From: Geomonas oryzisoli
GTDB lineage: Bacteria; Desulfobacterota; Desulfuromonadia; Geobacterales; Geobacteraceae
Assembly: GCF_018986915.1 (NCBI RefSeq)
Contig: NZ_CP076723.1
Location: forward strand, 1,645,501-1,709,500
DNA length: 64,000 nucleotides
Reading direction: 5' to 3'
A model generated the notes under the pieces. It was not told the origin of the DNA. It did no database searches and saw only the letters and a list, made by a program, of their open reading frames with translations. Within the stretch, counting starts at the first letter, position 1, and each line of letters opens with the position of its first letter. Shown piece by piece: positions 33,140-41,686 of this stretch. A program made the position numbers and the translations under genes.

Positions 33140-33511
33140 CTAGCTAGAAGCAGGCGTAGGAGATTTCCTTCTCTTGGGGGGCGGGGCAATTACTTGCAAA
33201 CCAGCCTGCAGCAGCGCCGGGATGTCATCTTCAGTGGCAACAACCTGGAGGTAAGCGGCGATCTTTTTGAAGAGGTCGATCAGTTCCTTGAACGCCTTGT
33301 TGCGTAACACGATGGCCACGCGATCGAAATTGACGGCGGCATTGTATTTCTGCTCTGCGTCGTCGAGCACTTCTTTTACCCTAGTGAGGGCAATGCCCGC
33401 GTCGGCTACGTTGCGGAACAAGGCCAGCCCGCTTAAACCGGTGTAGTATCGCTTGCAGTTGCCGAGGAATACTGGCGGTCTACCTGCCAAGTCGAACTTG
33501 AGATGTAGCAT
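33140..33511 (-). CDS. Hypothetical protein (123 aa)
   Basis: A mostly helical protein with an aromatic-rich N terminus (FLGNCKRYYTGLSGLALF) and two long helices (residues 40-100). A basic, proline-rich tail ends KRRKSPTPASS. CCGGAGGTAACC before the ATG at 33511 is a strong ribosome-binding site, and a terminator follows, so it is a single-gene unit. No membrane segment, signal peptide or known domain seen. It lies between the 43-bp array and the HYR protein gene. Confidence 0.7.
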   Translation of the reverse strand: MLHLKFDLAGRPPVFLGNCKRYYTGLSGLALFRNVADAGIALTRVKEVLDDAEQKYNAAVNFDRVAIVLRNKAFKELIDLFKKIAAYLQVVATEDDIPALLQAGLQVIAPPPKRRKSPTPASS

Positions 33512-33666
33512 GGTTACCTCCGGATATGGTTAGCTGTTGTTAATCTCGTAACGGGTTCAAGGTATACCCTACCCCACGATTCTTGGCAACAACTCGAGGC
33601 AAAAAAATATTACTCCTTCGGTTCGGCCTGTGCTGCAGCCGAATGTAAATGCTTGTCCCAAAAGAA

Positions 33667-33699
33667 AAAAGGAGACGGGGAATTCCCCCGCCTCCTTTT
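33667..33699. terminator. Bidirectional terminator
   Basis: AAAAGGAG-A-CGGGG and CCCCG-CCTCCTTTT pair around GAATTC-type loop, with A-run on one side and T-run on the other. It can serve the HYR-protein gene on the minus strand. Confidence 0.75.
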
Positions 33700-33720
33700 C
33701 GTTTTTATGGTTCTCTCCGT

Positions 33721-36183
33721 CTACTTGCCGAGCCTCACCTGGAAGGGGCCGATCTGCTGATCGGCGATGCCGCTTTTGATGTAGATATTGTAGGTGCCTT
33801 CGGGCAAACCGGTCGTCTTCCAGTTGTACTGCCAGGTGTTAGTCAGGCTGTCGTACTGAAGCCCGCTAAGGCCCGCATCGTCCAGGGTGACCAGGTCGGT
33901 GGAGGCGGCGCCAGTGCTTGCCAGCTGCATGCCGACGCCGGGCACGGTACTGGCACTGACGAGGACCGCGCCGCTGCTGTTGGTGAACTGCCACTTAAGC
34001 GGTATGGTGCTCTTGATCTTGTACGTCTTGTTGGCGTCGTAGGGCGGGAGGAGTCCTTTGAAGCCGTACTGCACGGTCACGTCGAACTTGGCGCTGGCAC
34101 CGTTGCCGTGGCTGTCCTTGGCGCCGCAGGTGACGGTGGTGACGCCGAGGGGGAGGGTGCTGCCGGAGGCCGGGGTGCAGGTGACCGGGACGTTGCCGTC
34201 AACGAGGTCGGTCGCGGTCGGTCCGTAGGTGGCTGCCTGTCCGACGATCAGGGTAAGCCCCGTGGGCACGCCGTCAAGCTTGGGAGCGGTGGTGTCCTTC
34301 ACGGTCACGCTCTGGGTGGCGCTGCTCGTGTTGCCTGCGGCATCCTTGGCGGTCCAGGTCACCACGGTGGTGCCGACCGGGAACACGGCCGGTGCGTCGT
34401 TGGTGAGGCCGGTGACCCCTACCGCGTCACTGGCGGTCGCGAGCCCGAAGGCGACAGTCGTGGTCGGCCCGGTGGCTTCAACGGTGACCGCTGCCGGCGG
34501 GGTCACCACAGGCGGAGTGGTGTCCTTCACGACGACGGTCTGGGTGGCGGTGCCCTGGTTGCCCGCGGCATCCTTGGCGGTCCAGGTGACCGTAGTGGTG
34601 CCGACCGGGTAGGCGGCGGGAGCGTCGCTCTTGATCTCCTTCACCCCGACGGCGTCGGTCGCGGTGGCGGTGCCGATGGCGACCGGGGAGAGCGGGGCGG
34701 TCGCTTCCGCCACGACGGCGGCGGGCGCGGTCACTACCGGTGCGGTGGTGTCCTGGACTGTCACGGATTGGGTTGCCTTGCCGACGTTGCCTGCGTCGTC
34801 GCTGGCGGACCAGGTGACGACGGTGACCCCGACAGGGAAGCTTGCCGGCGCATCGCTGGTGATCCCCTTCACGCCGACCGCGTCGGTCGCGGTCGCGGTC
34901 CCGATGGCAACCTCGGTGCTGGGACCGGTCGCCTCCTGGGTCACCGGGGCCGGAGGTGTCACGGCCGGGGCGGTGGTATCCTGGACCTTGATGGAGAATG
35001 TGCCGCTGGCTGTGTTATTGGCGGCGTCGGAGGCGCTGCAGGTGACGCTGGAGGTCCCCAGCGGGAAGGTGGCGCCGGAGCCGGGGGCGCAGACGACGGG
35101 GAGTTTGCCGTCGACGTTGTCCTGGGCGCTCGGCAGCGTGAAACTGACCTCGGCACCGGCTGCCGAGGTCGCTTCGGCGGTGATGTCCAAGGGGAAGTTG
35201 GCTATGACCGGTGCGGTGTTGTCGAGGACCTTCACGGAACACTGCTTGCTGTTGGTAAGGGCGCCGACGTCGCCGACCACGAGCTTGAAGGTCATGGTGT
35301 CATTGGCTGAATCGAGGTGCGGAGCGGCGAAGGTGATGCTCTTGGCGGTCGCCTGGTCGTAGCCGGGCAGTGTTGCGTTGGGAGGGCCCATTACCTGGTT
35401 CCAGTCGTAGCTGGCGATGCCGTCGTCGCTGTCCGTGGAGCCGGAGCCGTCGAGGGTGATCTCGCCCCCCTCCTTCACCGATTCGGGGCAGGTTAGCGCG
35501 GCTATCGGTGGATCGTTCACCCACAACACGTTGACGATCTGCTCGGCGCTGCCGGTGAGCGAACCGTCGGATACGGTGAGTAAGAACTTAAGCGAGGTGC
35601 CGCCGGGGAAGGGGACGTCACTGGGGGCGGTGAAGGTCGCCGTGGCGCCGGCCGTGGTCAGGGTGACCGCGGGGCCGCCCAGCTGCGTCCAGCTGTAGCT
35701 CAAGGGATTGCCGTCCGGGTCGGAAGAGGTGCTGCCGTCAAGGGTGACCTGGTTTCCCTCGTACACGGCGCTCGGGGTCACCGAGATGGCTGCCGTCGGC
35801 GCCTGGTTGGTGACCACGTTTTTTACGCTGATGGTGGTGGTCAGGTGCTCGCTCTGCAGCGGAGAGCAGCCGCTTGCGGTGAGCTTGAAGATGAGGGTGG
35901 CTCCCGAAGGTCCGACCTCGGGGGCGGAGAACGTGGGCTGGGCCGCGGTGGGATCGCTCAGCTTGACCGCGGGGCCTGAGACCTGCTCCCAGAGATAGCC
36001 GGTCGTGTCCTTGGACGGAGATGCGTTCAATTTCACGACAGTGGGAACGCCGCTGGGATCCTTCTCGTCCACCCCCTGGTTGTCGGGGGATATCTGCGGT
36101 ATCACCTTGCAACTGGGCCCCGCCGCCAGCGCGGGGGATGCTACCAGCAACCACATCATCGCCGAAAGTAGTTCTCTTCTCAT
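33721..36183 (-). CDS. Large exported protein with PKD-like and tandem HYR domains
   Basis: An 820-residue secreted protein. The signal peptide (residues 1-21) ends at ALAA. Three PKD/cadherin-like domains (about 25-320) with motifs such as LDGSTSSDPDGNPLSYSWTQ are followed by about five to six HYR repeats of about 80 residues (about 325-720), each with a DTTAPVVT start and TVTWTAKDAAGN end. A C-terminal beta domain (about 725-820) closes it. AAGGAGGAACCGGAG precedes ATG 36183. Such arrays mediate adhesion or surface assembly. No membrane anchor or sorting signal is seen at the C terminus. Confidence 0.85.
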   Translation of the reverse strand: MRRELLSAMMWLLVASPALAAGPSCKVIPQISPDNQGVDEKDPSGVPTVVKLNASPSKDTTGYLWEQVSGPAVKLSDPTAAQPTFSAPEVGPSGATLIFKLTASGCSPLQSEHLTTTISVKNVVTNQAPTAAISVTPSAVYEGNQVTLDGSTSSDPDGNPLSYSWTQLGGPAVTLTTAGATATFTAPSDVPFPGGTSLKFLLTVSDGSLTGSAEQIVNVLWVNDPPIAALTCPESVKEGGEITLDGSGSTDSDDGIASYDWNQVMGPPNATLPGYDQATAKSITFAAPHLDSANDTMTFKLVVGDVGALTNSKQCSVKVLDNTAPVIANFPLDITAEATSAAGAEVSFTLPSAQDNVDGKLPVVCAPGSGATFPLGTSSVTCSASDAANNTASGTFSIKVQDTTAPAVTPPAPVTQEATGPSTEVAIGTATATDAVGVKGITSDAPASFPVGVTVVTWSASDDAGNVGKATQSVTVQDTTAPVVTAPAAVVAEATAPLSPVAIGTATATDAVGVKEIKSDAPAAYPVGTTTVTWTAKDAAGNQGTATQTVVVKDTTPPVVTPPAAVTVEATGPTTTVAFGLATASDAVGVTGLTNDAPAVFPVGTTVVTWTAKDAAGNTSSATQSVTVKDTTAPKLDGVPTGLTLIVGQAATYGPTATDLVDGNVPVTCTPASGSTLPLGVTTVTCGAKDSHGNGASAKFDVTVQYGFKGLLPPYDANKTYKIKSTIPLKWQFTNSSGAVLVSASTVPGVGMQLASTGAASTDLVTLDDAGLSGLQYDSLTNTWQYNWKTTGLPEGTYNIYIKSGIADQQIGPFQVRLGK

Positions 36184-36239
36184 CTCCGGTTCCTCCTTCT
36201 GGGTTGGTATCACGTGCGCATATGAAAAACGGAAGTCAG

Positions 36240-36554
36240 CTAGCTCCGGGCAGCGGCAGCGTCTCCTGCCGGGTCCATCAGGTGCCTGGTTATGGCGACG
36301 GCGACACCGAGCCTACCGGCCCCGGGCTCGACCCGCACCACATCCGCCTGGCAGCGCAGCCTCACCTTGTGCCCCTGGTTCTGGTGCTCCAGCAGCATGA
36401 CCAGTTCGAGGCTCTCCCCCAAAGAGACCGGCTGTTCGGTGAAAAAATAGAGACCGCAGGAACTGAAATCACGTGTGATCCCCTTCCCATGCTTGACTTC
36501 CAGCGGGATTTCCCCTTTAAAGCGAACCGAGTTTCTCTCAGTGAATATTTTCAT
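36240..36554 (-). CDS. PilZ-domain protein
   Basis: A 104-residue single PilZ domain. ERNSVRF near the N terminus gives the arginine element, and RDFSSCGLYFFTEQPV the [DN]-x-S-x2-G element that binds cyclic di-GMP; the barrel continues to VAVAITRH. It is 56 bases upstream of the HYR-protein gene, on the same strand, so surface-protein expression may respond to cyclic di-GMP. The second arginine of the R-x3-R motif is replaced (R-N-S-V-R keeps R-x3-R), so binding is plausible. Confidence 0.78.
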   Translation of the reverse strand: MKIFTERNSVRFKGEIPLEVKHGKGITRDFSSCGLYFFTEQPVSLGESLELVMLLEHQNQGHKVRLRCQADVVRVEPGAGRLGVAVAITRHLMDPAGDAAAARS

Positions 36555-36987
36555 ATGGCAGATCCCAAAGACGTTAGACTCTGTCGCTGGCTGCAGATGT
36601 TCTATTGATACGCCATACGTGCAAACAATTGAATATATATCAGGGCATAATTATTTATAACTTTCGATATACTCAGGATGTGTCGTGAGGGCGAAGGCTA
36701 CTGAGGAGGGTGGTGATGAGCTGTGACGTGTGCGGCTTGAAACGGAGGGACTATACAGCATTGTTGTGCGATTTATATTGAATGATCAAGCGGGGTTGCC
36801 GAAAAGATAAGTGGACGTCCACGCCGCGTGGCGAGTTTGGCGTGTCGCCCCCTGCGAGTTTTGCGGCGGACCCCGGCGTCGCCGGTGTTCCCGGGTCACC
36901 ACAACCGGCTTTAATTCGTGGGGGTAATAGTCTACAGTAATTTATTTGAATCTTTGCTATAAAAGCTTCCCATGTGGAGGATGATTA
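36555..36987. other. Intergenic region with a possible 21-aa ORF
   Basis: No firm gene. A GAGGAGG sequence precedes an ATG at 36716 that opens a 21-codon frame (MSCDVCGLKRRDYTALLCDLY) ending at 36781. A GC-rich inverted segment lies around 36870-36900, and a -10 box at 36958 serves the next gene. Confidence 0.35.
36955..36963 (+). promoter_or_regulatory. Extended -10 promoter element
   Basis: TG-C-TATAAA (TATAAA at 36958-36963) lies 24 bases before the HTH-receiver gene. There is no good -35, which is typical of extended -10 promoters. Confidence 0.45.
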
Positions 36988-37683
36988 ATGACTATTGAAG
37001 AAGCTTTTGGCATTGTAGTCCGCAGGCTCAGAAGGGAGCGGAACCTTTCCCAGGACAAACTGTCCATGTCCAGTTGCCTGGACCGCAAGTTCATTTCCAA
37101 TATCGAAGGAGGGAAACAGCAGCCCAGCCTGGTTTCCATCTTCGCCCTGGCCAGTGCCCTCAATACATCAGCATCCAGCATCATCTACGAAACCGAATTC
37201 ATTCTGAAGATCAACACGCCCGACCGGTTGCGGACCGAGGGGTCCAGGATCGACTGGATCAGTAGCATGGAGATCATGATGAACAAGATCAACAACAGCT
37301 ACCAGGGATCGGAGACGATTCTCATCGTGGACGACGAAAGGCAGTTGCGTGAGATGCTCTCCGACTTTCTTGCCAGCTATGGCTACAAGGTGATCACGGC
37401 TGAAGACGGTCAGGACGCCCTGGAGAAATACAAGGAGAACGGACCGATCCACCTGGTGGTCATGGATGTCGTCATGCCGCGCAAGGACGGCATCAGCTGT
37501 TTCAAGGAGATCAAGAAGGTCAACCCGAGGGCGAAGGCTGTTTTTATGAGCGGCTACCGGCCGGACCACTTGCACGCCAAGGAGGATTTCCACCTGATCC
37601 AGAAACCGTTTTCACCCGTGGAGATGATCAAGGCGATCAGGAGCGCGCTGGAGTCCGACTCGGAGCCGACCTTCGAGGCGTGA
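36988..37683 (+). CDS. XRE-type HTH fused to a response-regulator receiver
   Basis: A 231-residue protein. Residues 5-70 are a Cro/C1-type HTH (LRRERNLSQDKLSMSSCLDRKFISNIEGGKQ reads as the two DNA-contact helices in three-residue register). A linker of about 40 residues leads to a receiver (110-225): LIVDDERQL, phosphoacceptor aspartate in VVMDVVMPRKDG, FMSGY and QKPFSP. The HTH is N-terminal and the receiver C-terminal, the reverse of normal response regulators. Phosphorylation may control DNA binding or oligomerisation. No kinase is adjacent. Confidence 0.88.
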   Translation: MTIEEAFGIVVRRLRRERNLSQDKLSMSSCLDRKFISNIEGGKQQPSLVSIFALASALNTSASSIIYETEFILKINTPDRLRTEGSRIDWISSMEIMMNKINNSYQGSETILIVDDERQLREMLSDFLASYGYKVITAEDGQDALEKYKENGPIHLVVMDVVMPRKDGISCFKEIKKVNPRAKAVFMSGYRPDHLHAKEDFHLIQKPFSPVEMIKAIRSALESDSEPTFEA

Positions 37684-37722
37684 GCCGACAGCGTCCAAAG
37701 ATGGAACCGGATAGAAGTGGGG

Positions 37723-37753
37723 AAGGGGAGTTCGATATCGAACTCCCTTTTTT
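37723..37753. terminator. Palindromic terminator
   Basis: GGGAGTTCGATATCGAACTC is a perfect palindrome flanked by AAGG on the left and TTTTTT on the right, 40 bases past the HTH-receiver stop. It also lies just past the stop of the minus-strand gene and can act both ways. Confidence 0.85.
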
Positions 37754-37756
37754 CGT

Positions 37757-38068
37757 TCAGGGGTGCCGGTAAAAAAGGCTGAGCAGCCACGCCGTGGCCA
37801 GGGTCGAAGAGAACCAGACCAGCGCCCGCGGCGTGATGTCCTTGGGGATGTCGATGTAGGGGCGCTCCCCGCGCAGCGACTGGATCTTGTATTCGATGCT
37901 CTGCTTGCCGTGGACAAAGACGGCGATGGAGACGGGAAACCAGATGGCACCGGTTATGGTGCAGAAGGCGCTCATCGGGCCGGTCAGGTACTCGCCGGTC
38001 GAGAGCATGAGCGCCAGGGTCATGCCGGAAAGAAGTGCCGTCGTCTTGGTCGCATAGGGTATTTTCAT
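37757..38068 (-). CDS. Small membrane protein
   Basis: A 103-residue protein with three hydrophobic segments (about 9-26, 30-50 and 78-98) and a charged loop QSIEYKIQSLRGERPYIDIPKD between the last two. AGGGGGG before the ATG at 38068 is a clear ribosome-binding site. No family recognised. Confidence 0.6.
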   Translation of the reverse strand: MKIPYATKTTALLSGMTLALMLSTGEYLTGPMSAFCTITGAIWFPVSIAVFVHGKQSIEYKIQSLRGERPYIDIPKDITPRALVWFSSTLATAWLLSLFYRHP

Positions 38069-38243
38069 GGCCTGCCCCCCCTGCATGAGGTTGGTGGGTG
38101 CCGACCTGGAGAGCAAAGCACAGCAGGACACATTAGCAAGTTAAACGGTACAGGGGAGGTCCCGAGGGGTTGACAGGAGCAAAGCCTTTGTGGTAGCAAA
38201 GGATAGCGTCGCGGCGCTAACTCTCTGATTTATAGGAGTTTAT

Positions 38244-38804
38244 GTGAAGGATACAATGTTGTGCCGCCGGATGTTCCTCAAGTCCTCCGCCTTTTTCGCC
38301 GCCACGGTCCTCGGGGCGAAGTCGGCGCTCGCCAAGTTCATGGAAGGGGGCGGGGCGCCCGAGGGGAAGCTCTCCCTCTACAACGTCAACAGCAGCGAGA
38401 GGCTCACCGTCACCTACCGCAACAGCCTGGGCGAATACTGCGAGGAAGCCCTGCAGTCCCTCAACTGGATCTTCCGCTGCCACCAAAGCAACGAAACCAC
38501 CAAGATGGATCTCCGCGTCCTCGAGTACCTGAACCGGCTGGACAACGGCCTCGGGGGCGGCAACGAGATCCACATCATCTCCGGCTATCGTTCGCGCGAA
38601 TACAACGCCCGGTTGAGAAGCCGGTCGGCAGGGGTGGCCAAGGCCAGCCTGCACACGAAAGGGATGGCGATAGACCTCGCCATTCCCGGCATCGGGCTGG
38701 ACCGGATCCGGCGCACCGCCGTCGCCCTGGCCGCCGGAGGGGTCGGCTATTACCCCCAGTCCGGCTTCGTCCACATCGATTCGGGTCTTTTCAGGACCTG
38801 GTAA
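38244..38804 (+). CDS. Tat-exported YcbK/MepK-like peptidase (DUF882)
   Basis: A 186-residue protein with a twin-arginine signal (CRRMFLKSSAFFAATVLGAKSALA). The mature domain has ISGYRSREYN, SLHTKGMAIDLAI (metal His and Asp) and GFVHIDSG (second His), as in the M15/DUF882 family. E. coli YcbK (MepK) cleaves 3-3 crosslinks in peptidoglycan and is a known Tat substrate. The GTG at 38244 has AGGAG five bases upstream; ATG 38256 is an alternative that keeps the Tat motif. Confidence 0.85.
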   Translation: MKDTMLCRRMFLKSSAFFAATVLGAKSALAKFMEGGGAPEGKLSLYNVNSSERLTVTYRNSLGEYCEEALQSLNWIFRCHQSNETTKMDLRVLEYLNRLDNGLGGGNEIHIISGYRSREYNARLRSRSAGVAKASLHTKGMAIDLAIPGIGLDRIRRTAVALAAGGVGYYPQSGFVHIDSGLFRTW

Positions 38805-38871
38805 TCCCTCCTACCACCGTTGGCCGTGCCGCTGCCCGGTTGCATCTTGCGAAAGGGGGGCGATCTCGAAA

Positions 38872-40155
38872 TCAGCCGAGGACCCTGGTCTGCAGCAGGT
38901 ACACCGCGATGCCGCCGAAGTAGCCGAGAAGGGCAAGGGTGCTGATCCGCTTCATGTACCAGAAGAAATGAATCCTCTCCAGACCCATCGCCGCCACCCC
39001 CGCAGCCGAACCGATGATTAGGATGGAGCCTCCGGTGCCGGCGCAATACGCCATGAACTCCCATAGAAAGCTGTCGGTGGGATGCTGTGCCAGGTCGTAC
39101 ATCCCCATCGAGGCGGCGACCAGCGGGACGTTGTCGACGATGGCGCTCACCAGTCCGATCAGGGTCACGATCAGGTCCAGGCGGCCGACACTCTGGTCCA
39201 GCCACTTCGCGATGGCGGCCAGTATGTGGGTGTGTTCCAGGGTCGCCACCGCGAGCAGGATCCCGATGAAGAAGACGATGGAACTCATGTCGATCTTCTC
39301 TAGCGCGTGGGCCAGGGTCAGGTGCCTCTTGTCCATTTCCTCCTTGTTGCGGTGCACCAGGTCGCCGGCCAGCCACAGGACGCCCAGTCCCAGCAAGATC
39401 CCCATGAAGGGGGGGAGGTGGGTAACCGTCTTGAACACCGGGACGCAGACCAGGATGCCGATGCCCAGGAAGAACATCAGGTTGCGTTCGAAATCGGTGG
39501 TCACGGGGAGGTCGCCGTTGTCGCGGGCGGCCGGGGCAACGACCTCGCGCCCCCGCAACTGGAAGGCCACCACGGCCAGAGGCAGCAGCAGGTTTACGAG
39601 GGAGGGAGCCAGTACCCCTTTCATGATCGACAGGGTCGTGATCTGTCCGCCGATCCAGAGCATGGTGGTGGTGACGTCGCCGATCGGGGTCCAGGCCCCA
39701 CCGGCATTGGCGGCGATGACGATGAGACCGGCGAAGAAGAGGCGGTCCTCCTGGCGGTCCAGGAGCTTCTTCATCAACGAGATCATGACGATGGTGGTGG
39801 TGAGGTTGTCGAGGACAGCGCTCAGGAAGAAGGTGACAAAGCCGACCAGCCACATCAACGAAGAGAGTTTGCGGGTCTTGATGTGGGCAGTGATCACCTC
39901 GAACCCGTTGTGGGCGTCCACGACTTCCACGATGGTCATGGCGCCGATCAGAAAGAAGACGATCTGTGCGGTAGCGGCCAGCGATTCGTTCAGCTGGTGC
40001 ACCACGAGGTGGCTGTCGGGGCTCAAGAGGGCGTACACGGACCAGAGTAGGCCAGCGCCAAGCAGTGCCGACGAGGACTTGTTGATCCTGATGGGGTGTT
40101 CAAGGGCGATGGCAGCGTAGGCAACGACGAAAATAGCAATGAGCAGTGAGGTCAT
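38872..40155 (-). CDS. nhaD: NhaD-type sodium:proton antiporter (ion transporter superfamily)
   Basis: A 427-residue inner-membrane protein with about 12 helices. FFLSAVLDNLTTTIVMISLM, IVIAANAGGAWTPIGDVTTTML and LVSAIVDNVPLVAASMGMYD are the two repeated ion-binding hairpins that mark NhaD. FMAYCAGTGGSILIIGSAAGVAAMG is the C-terminal counterpart. It exchanges sodium or lithium for protons. Single-gene unit; a strong terminator at 40255 belongs to the upstream-side TRAP genes' region. Confidence 0.87.
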   Translation of the reverse strand: MTSLLIAIFVVAYAAIALEHPIRINKSSSALLGAGLLWSVYALLSPDSHLVVHQLNESLAATAQIVFFLIGAMTIVEVVDAHNGFEVITAHIKTRKLSSLMWLVGFVTFFLSAVLDNLTTTIVMISLMKKLLDRQEDRLFFAGLIVIAANAGGAWTPIGDVTTTMLWIGGQITTLSIMKGVLAPSLVNLLLPLAVVAFQLRGREVVAPAARDNGDLPVTTDFERNLMFFLGIGILVCVPVFKTVTHLPPFMGILLGLGVLWLAGDLVHRNKEEMDKRHLTLAHALEKIDMSSIVFFIGILLAVATLEHTHILAAIAKWLDQSVGRLDLIVTLIGLVSAIVDNVPLVAASMGMYDLAQHPTDSFLWEFMAYCAGTGGSILIIGSAAGVAAMGLERIHFFWYMKRISTLALLGYFGGIAVYLLQTRVLG

Positions 40156-40254
40156 ATCAGTGGCTTCCTGGGAGTGGCGTTAGCATGAACCAAGCATAAA
40201 TAGCCTAACTCCGGCGCGGGGTAAAGGATATTCGGGTGCTTTGTTCGCCAAGAG

Positions 40255-40285
40255 AAAGGGCCTGTCCATGAGGACAGGCCCTTTT
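40255..40285. terminator. Terminator between dctM and nhaD
   Basis: AAAGGGCCTGTCC and GGACAGGCCCTTT pair perfectly around ATGA, with flanking A and T runs. It lies 22 bases past the dctM stop on the minus strand. Confidence 0.85.
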
Positions 40286-40306
40286 AGTTCCAATGCGGCG
40301 GCCGTG

Positions 40307-41686
40307 CTAGTACCCTAGGGCCCGTGGCAGCCAGAGCGAAACGATCGGCACGTAAGTGACGAGCAGCATGAAGCCGAGCATGGCCAAGAGCCAGGGCCAC
40401 ACGGCGACGGTCAGCTCGGATATCCCCATCTTGGTGATGCCGCTGGCGACGTAGAGGTTCAGGCCCACAGGCGGGTGGCACATGCCGACCTCCATGTTGA
40501 CCGTGATCAGGACACCGAAGTGCACCGGGTCGATGCCGAGCTTCATGGCGACCGGGTACAGGATCGGGGCGAGGATCAAGATGATGGAGGAGGGTTCCAT
40601 AACGTTTCCGGCCAGAAGCAGGAGCACGTTGGTGACCAGCAGGAAGGATACCACGCCCAGGTTGTGCCCGAGGATCCAGTCCGCCATGAGCTGCGGGATG
40701 TTCTCGTGGGTCATCAGGAAGGAGAAGAGCACGGCGTTGGTGATGATGTACAGGAGCATCGCCGACATGCTGGCCGAGTCGAGCAGCACCTTGGGCACCT
40801 TCTTGAAGGGAACGTCGCGGTAGACGAAGACGGCGATGACGAAGGCGTAGACCGCGCTCATGGCAGCAGCTTCGGTCGGGGTGAACAGGCCGGAATAGAT
40901 GCCCCCCAGCACGATGACGATAAGGAACAGGCCCCAGATGCTGTCACGGAAGGCCTTGGCTCGCTCGCCCCAGGTCGCTTTCTTCATGCGCGGCAGGTTA
41001 CCCTGCTTTGCCCTCCACCAGGCAACCAGGCCCAGCAGCGAGGCCAGCATGAGGCCCGGGATGACGCCGCCCATGAACAGCGCCCCTACCGAGGAGTTGG
41101 TCGCGACGCAGTAGACCACCATCGGGATGGAAGGTGGGATCAGGATGCCCAGGGAGCCCGATGTGGTGATGACACCCGCGCCGAAGCGCTTGGGGTAGCC
41201 GGCGCGCACCATGGCGGGCATCATGATGGACCCGATGGCGACCACGGTTGCCGGGCTGGACCCGGAGACCGCGGCGAACAGGGCGCAGGCCATGACGCCC
41301 GCGAGGGCGAGGCCGCCGTGCCAGTGCCCGACCATGGAGGTGGCGAAGTTGATCATCCTCTTGGCCACGCCGCCGTGGGTCAGGAAGTTGCCCGCCAGGA
41401 TGAAGAAGGGAATCGCCATGATCTCGAACTTCTCTATGCCGGTGAAGAGCTTCATGGCCACCGCTTCGGTGGGGACTTCCGAGAAGAAGAAAAGGAAGGT
41501 GAGGACGGTGAGGCCCAGCGCGATGGAGATGGGCATCCCCGTCAACATGAGCGCCAGCAACAGCGCGAAGACGATGCCGGTGCTGCCGAGGGTGGCTATG
41601 GCTCCAAGGATGACGGCGATGCAGAGCAGCCAGGTCGCCGCCTTTTTCTTGGAAAACTGTTCCCAGCCGACTACTGCAGTACTCAT
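40307..41686 (-). CDS. dctM: TRAP transporter large permease DctM
   Basis: A 459-residue membrane protein with about 12 helices, DctM signatures GITSGSL-like TTSGSLGILIPPSIPMVVY, NVMEPSSIILILAPILYP and MEVGMCHPPVGLNLYV. It carries the sodium-coupled dicarboxylate translocation path. The start overlaps the dctQ stop by four bases (ATGA). A slightly extended N-terminal segment (about 25 residues) precedes the first helix. Confidence 0.93.
   Translation of the reverse strand: MSTAVVGWEQFSKKKAATWLLCIAVILGAIATLGSTGIVFALLLALMLTGMPISIALGLTVLTFLFFFSEVPTEAVAMKLFTGIEKFEIMAIPFFILAGNFLTHGGVAKRMINFATSMVGHWHGGLALAGVMACALFAAVSGSSPATVVAIGSIMMPAMVRAGYPKRFGAGVITTSGSLGILIPPSIPMVVYCVATNSSVGALFMGGVIPGLMLASLLGLVAWWRAKQGNLPRMKKATWGERAKAFRDSIWGLFLIVIVLGGIYSGLFTPTEAAAMSAVYAFVIAVFVYRDVPFKKVPKVLLDSASMSAMLLYIITNAVLFSFLMTHENIPQLMADWILGHNLGVVSFLLVTNVLLLLAGNVMEPSSIILILAPILYPVAMKLGIDPVHFGVLITVNMEVGMCHPPVGLNLYVASGITKMGISELTVAVWPWLLAMLGFMLLVTYVPIVSLWLPRALGY

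Noticed and set aside
33721..35310. Long plus-strand ORFs opposite the HYR protein gene
   Set aside because: They are shadows of a GC-rich repetitive gene, with no ribosome-binding site, signal or domain, and the minus-strand product has clear HYR motifs.
36660..36900. Cyclic di-GMP (GEMM) riboswitch, suggested by GGGGTTGCCGA near 36793
   Set aside because: Only a GGGTTGCCG-like end is present; the conserved 5' half and the paired internal motif are missing.
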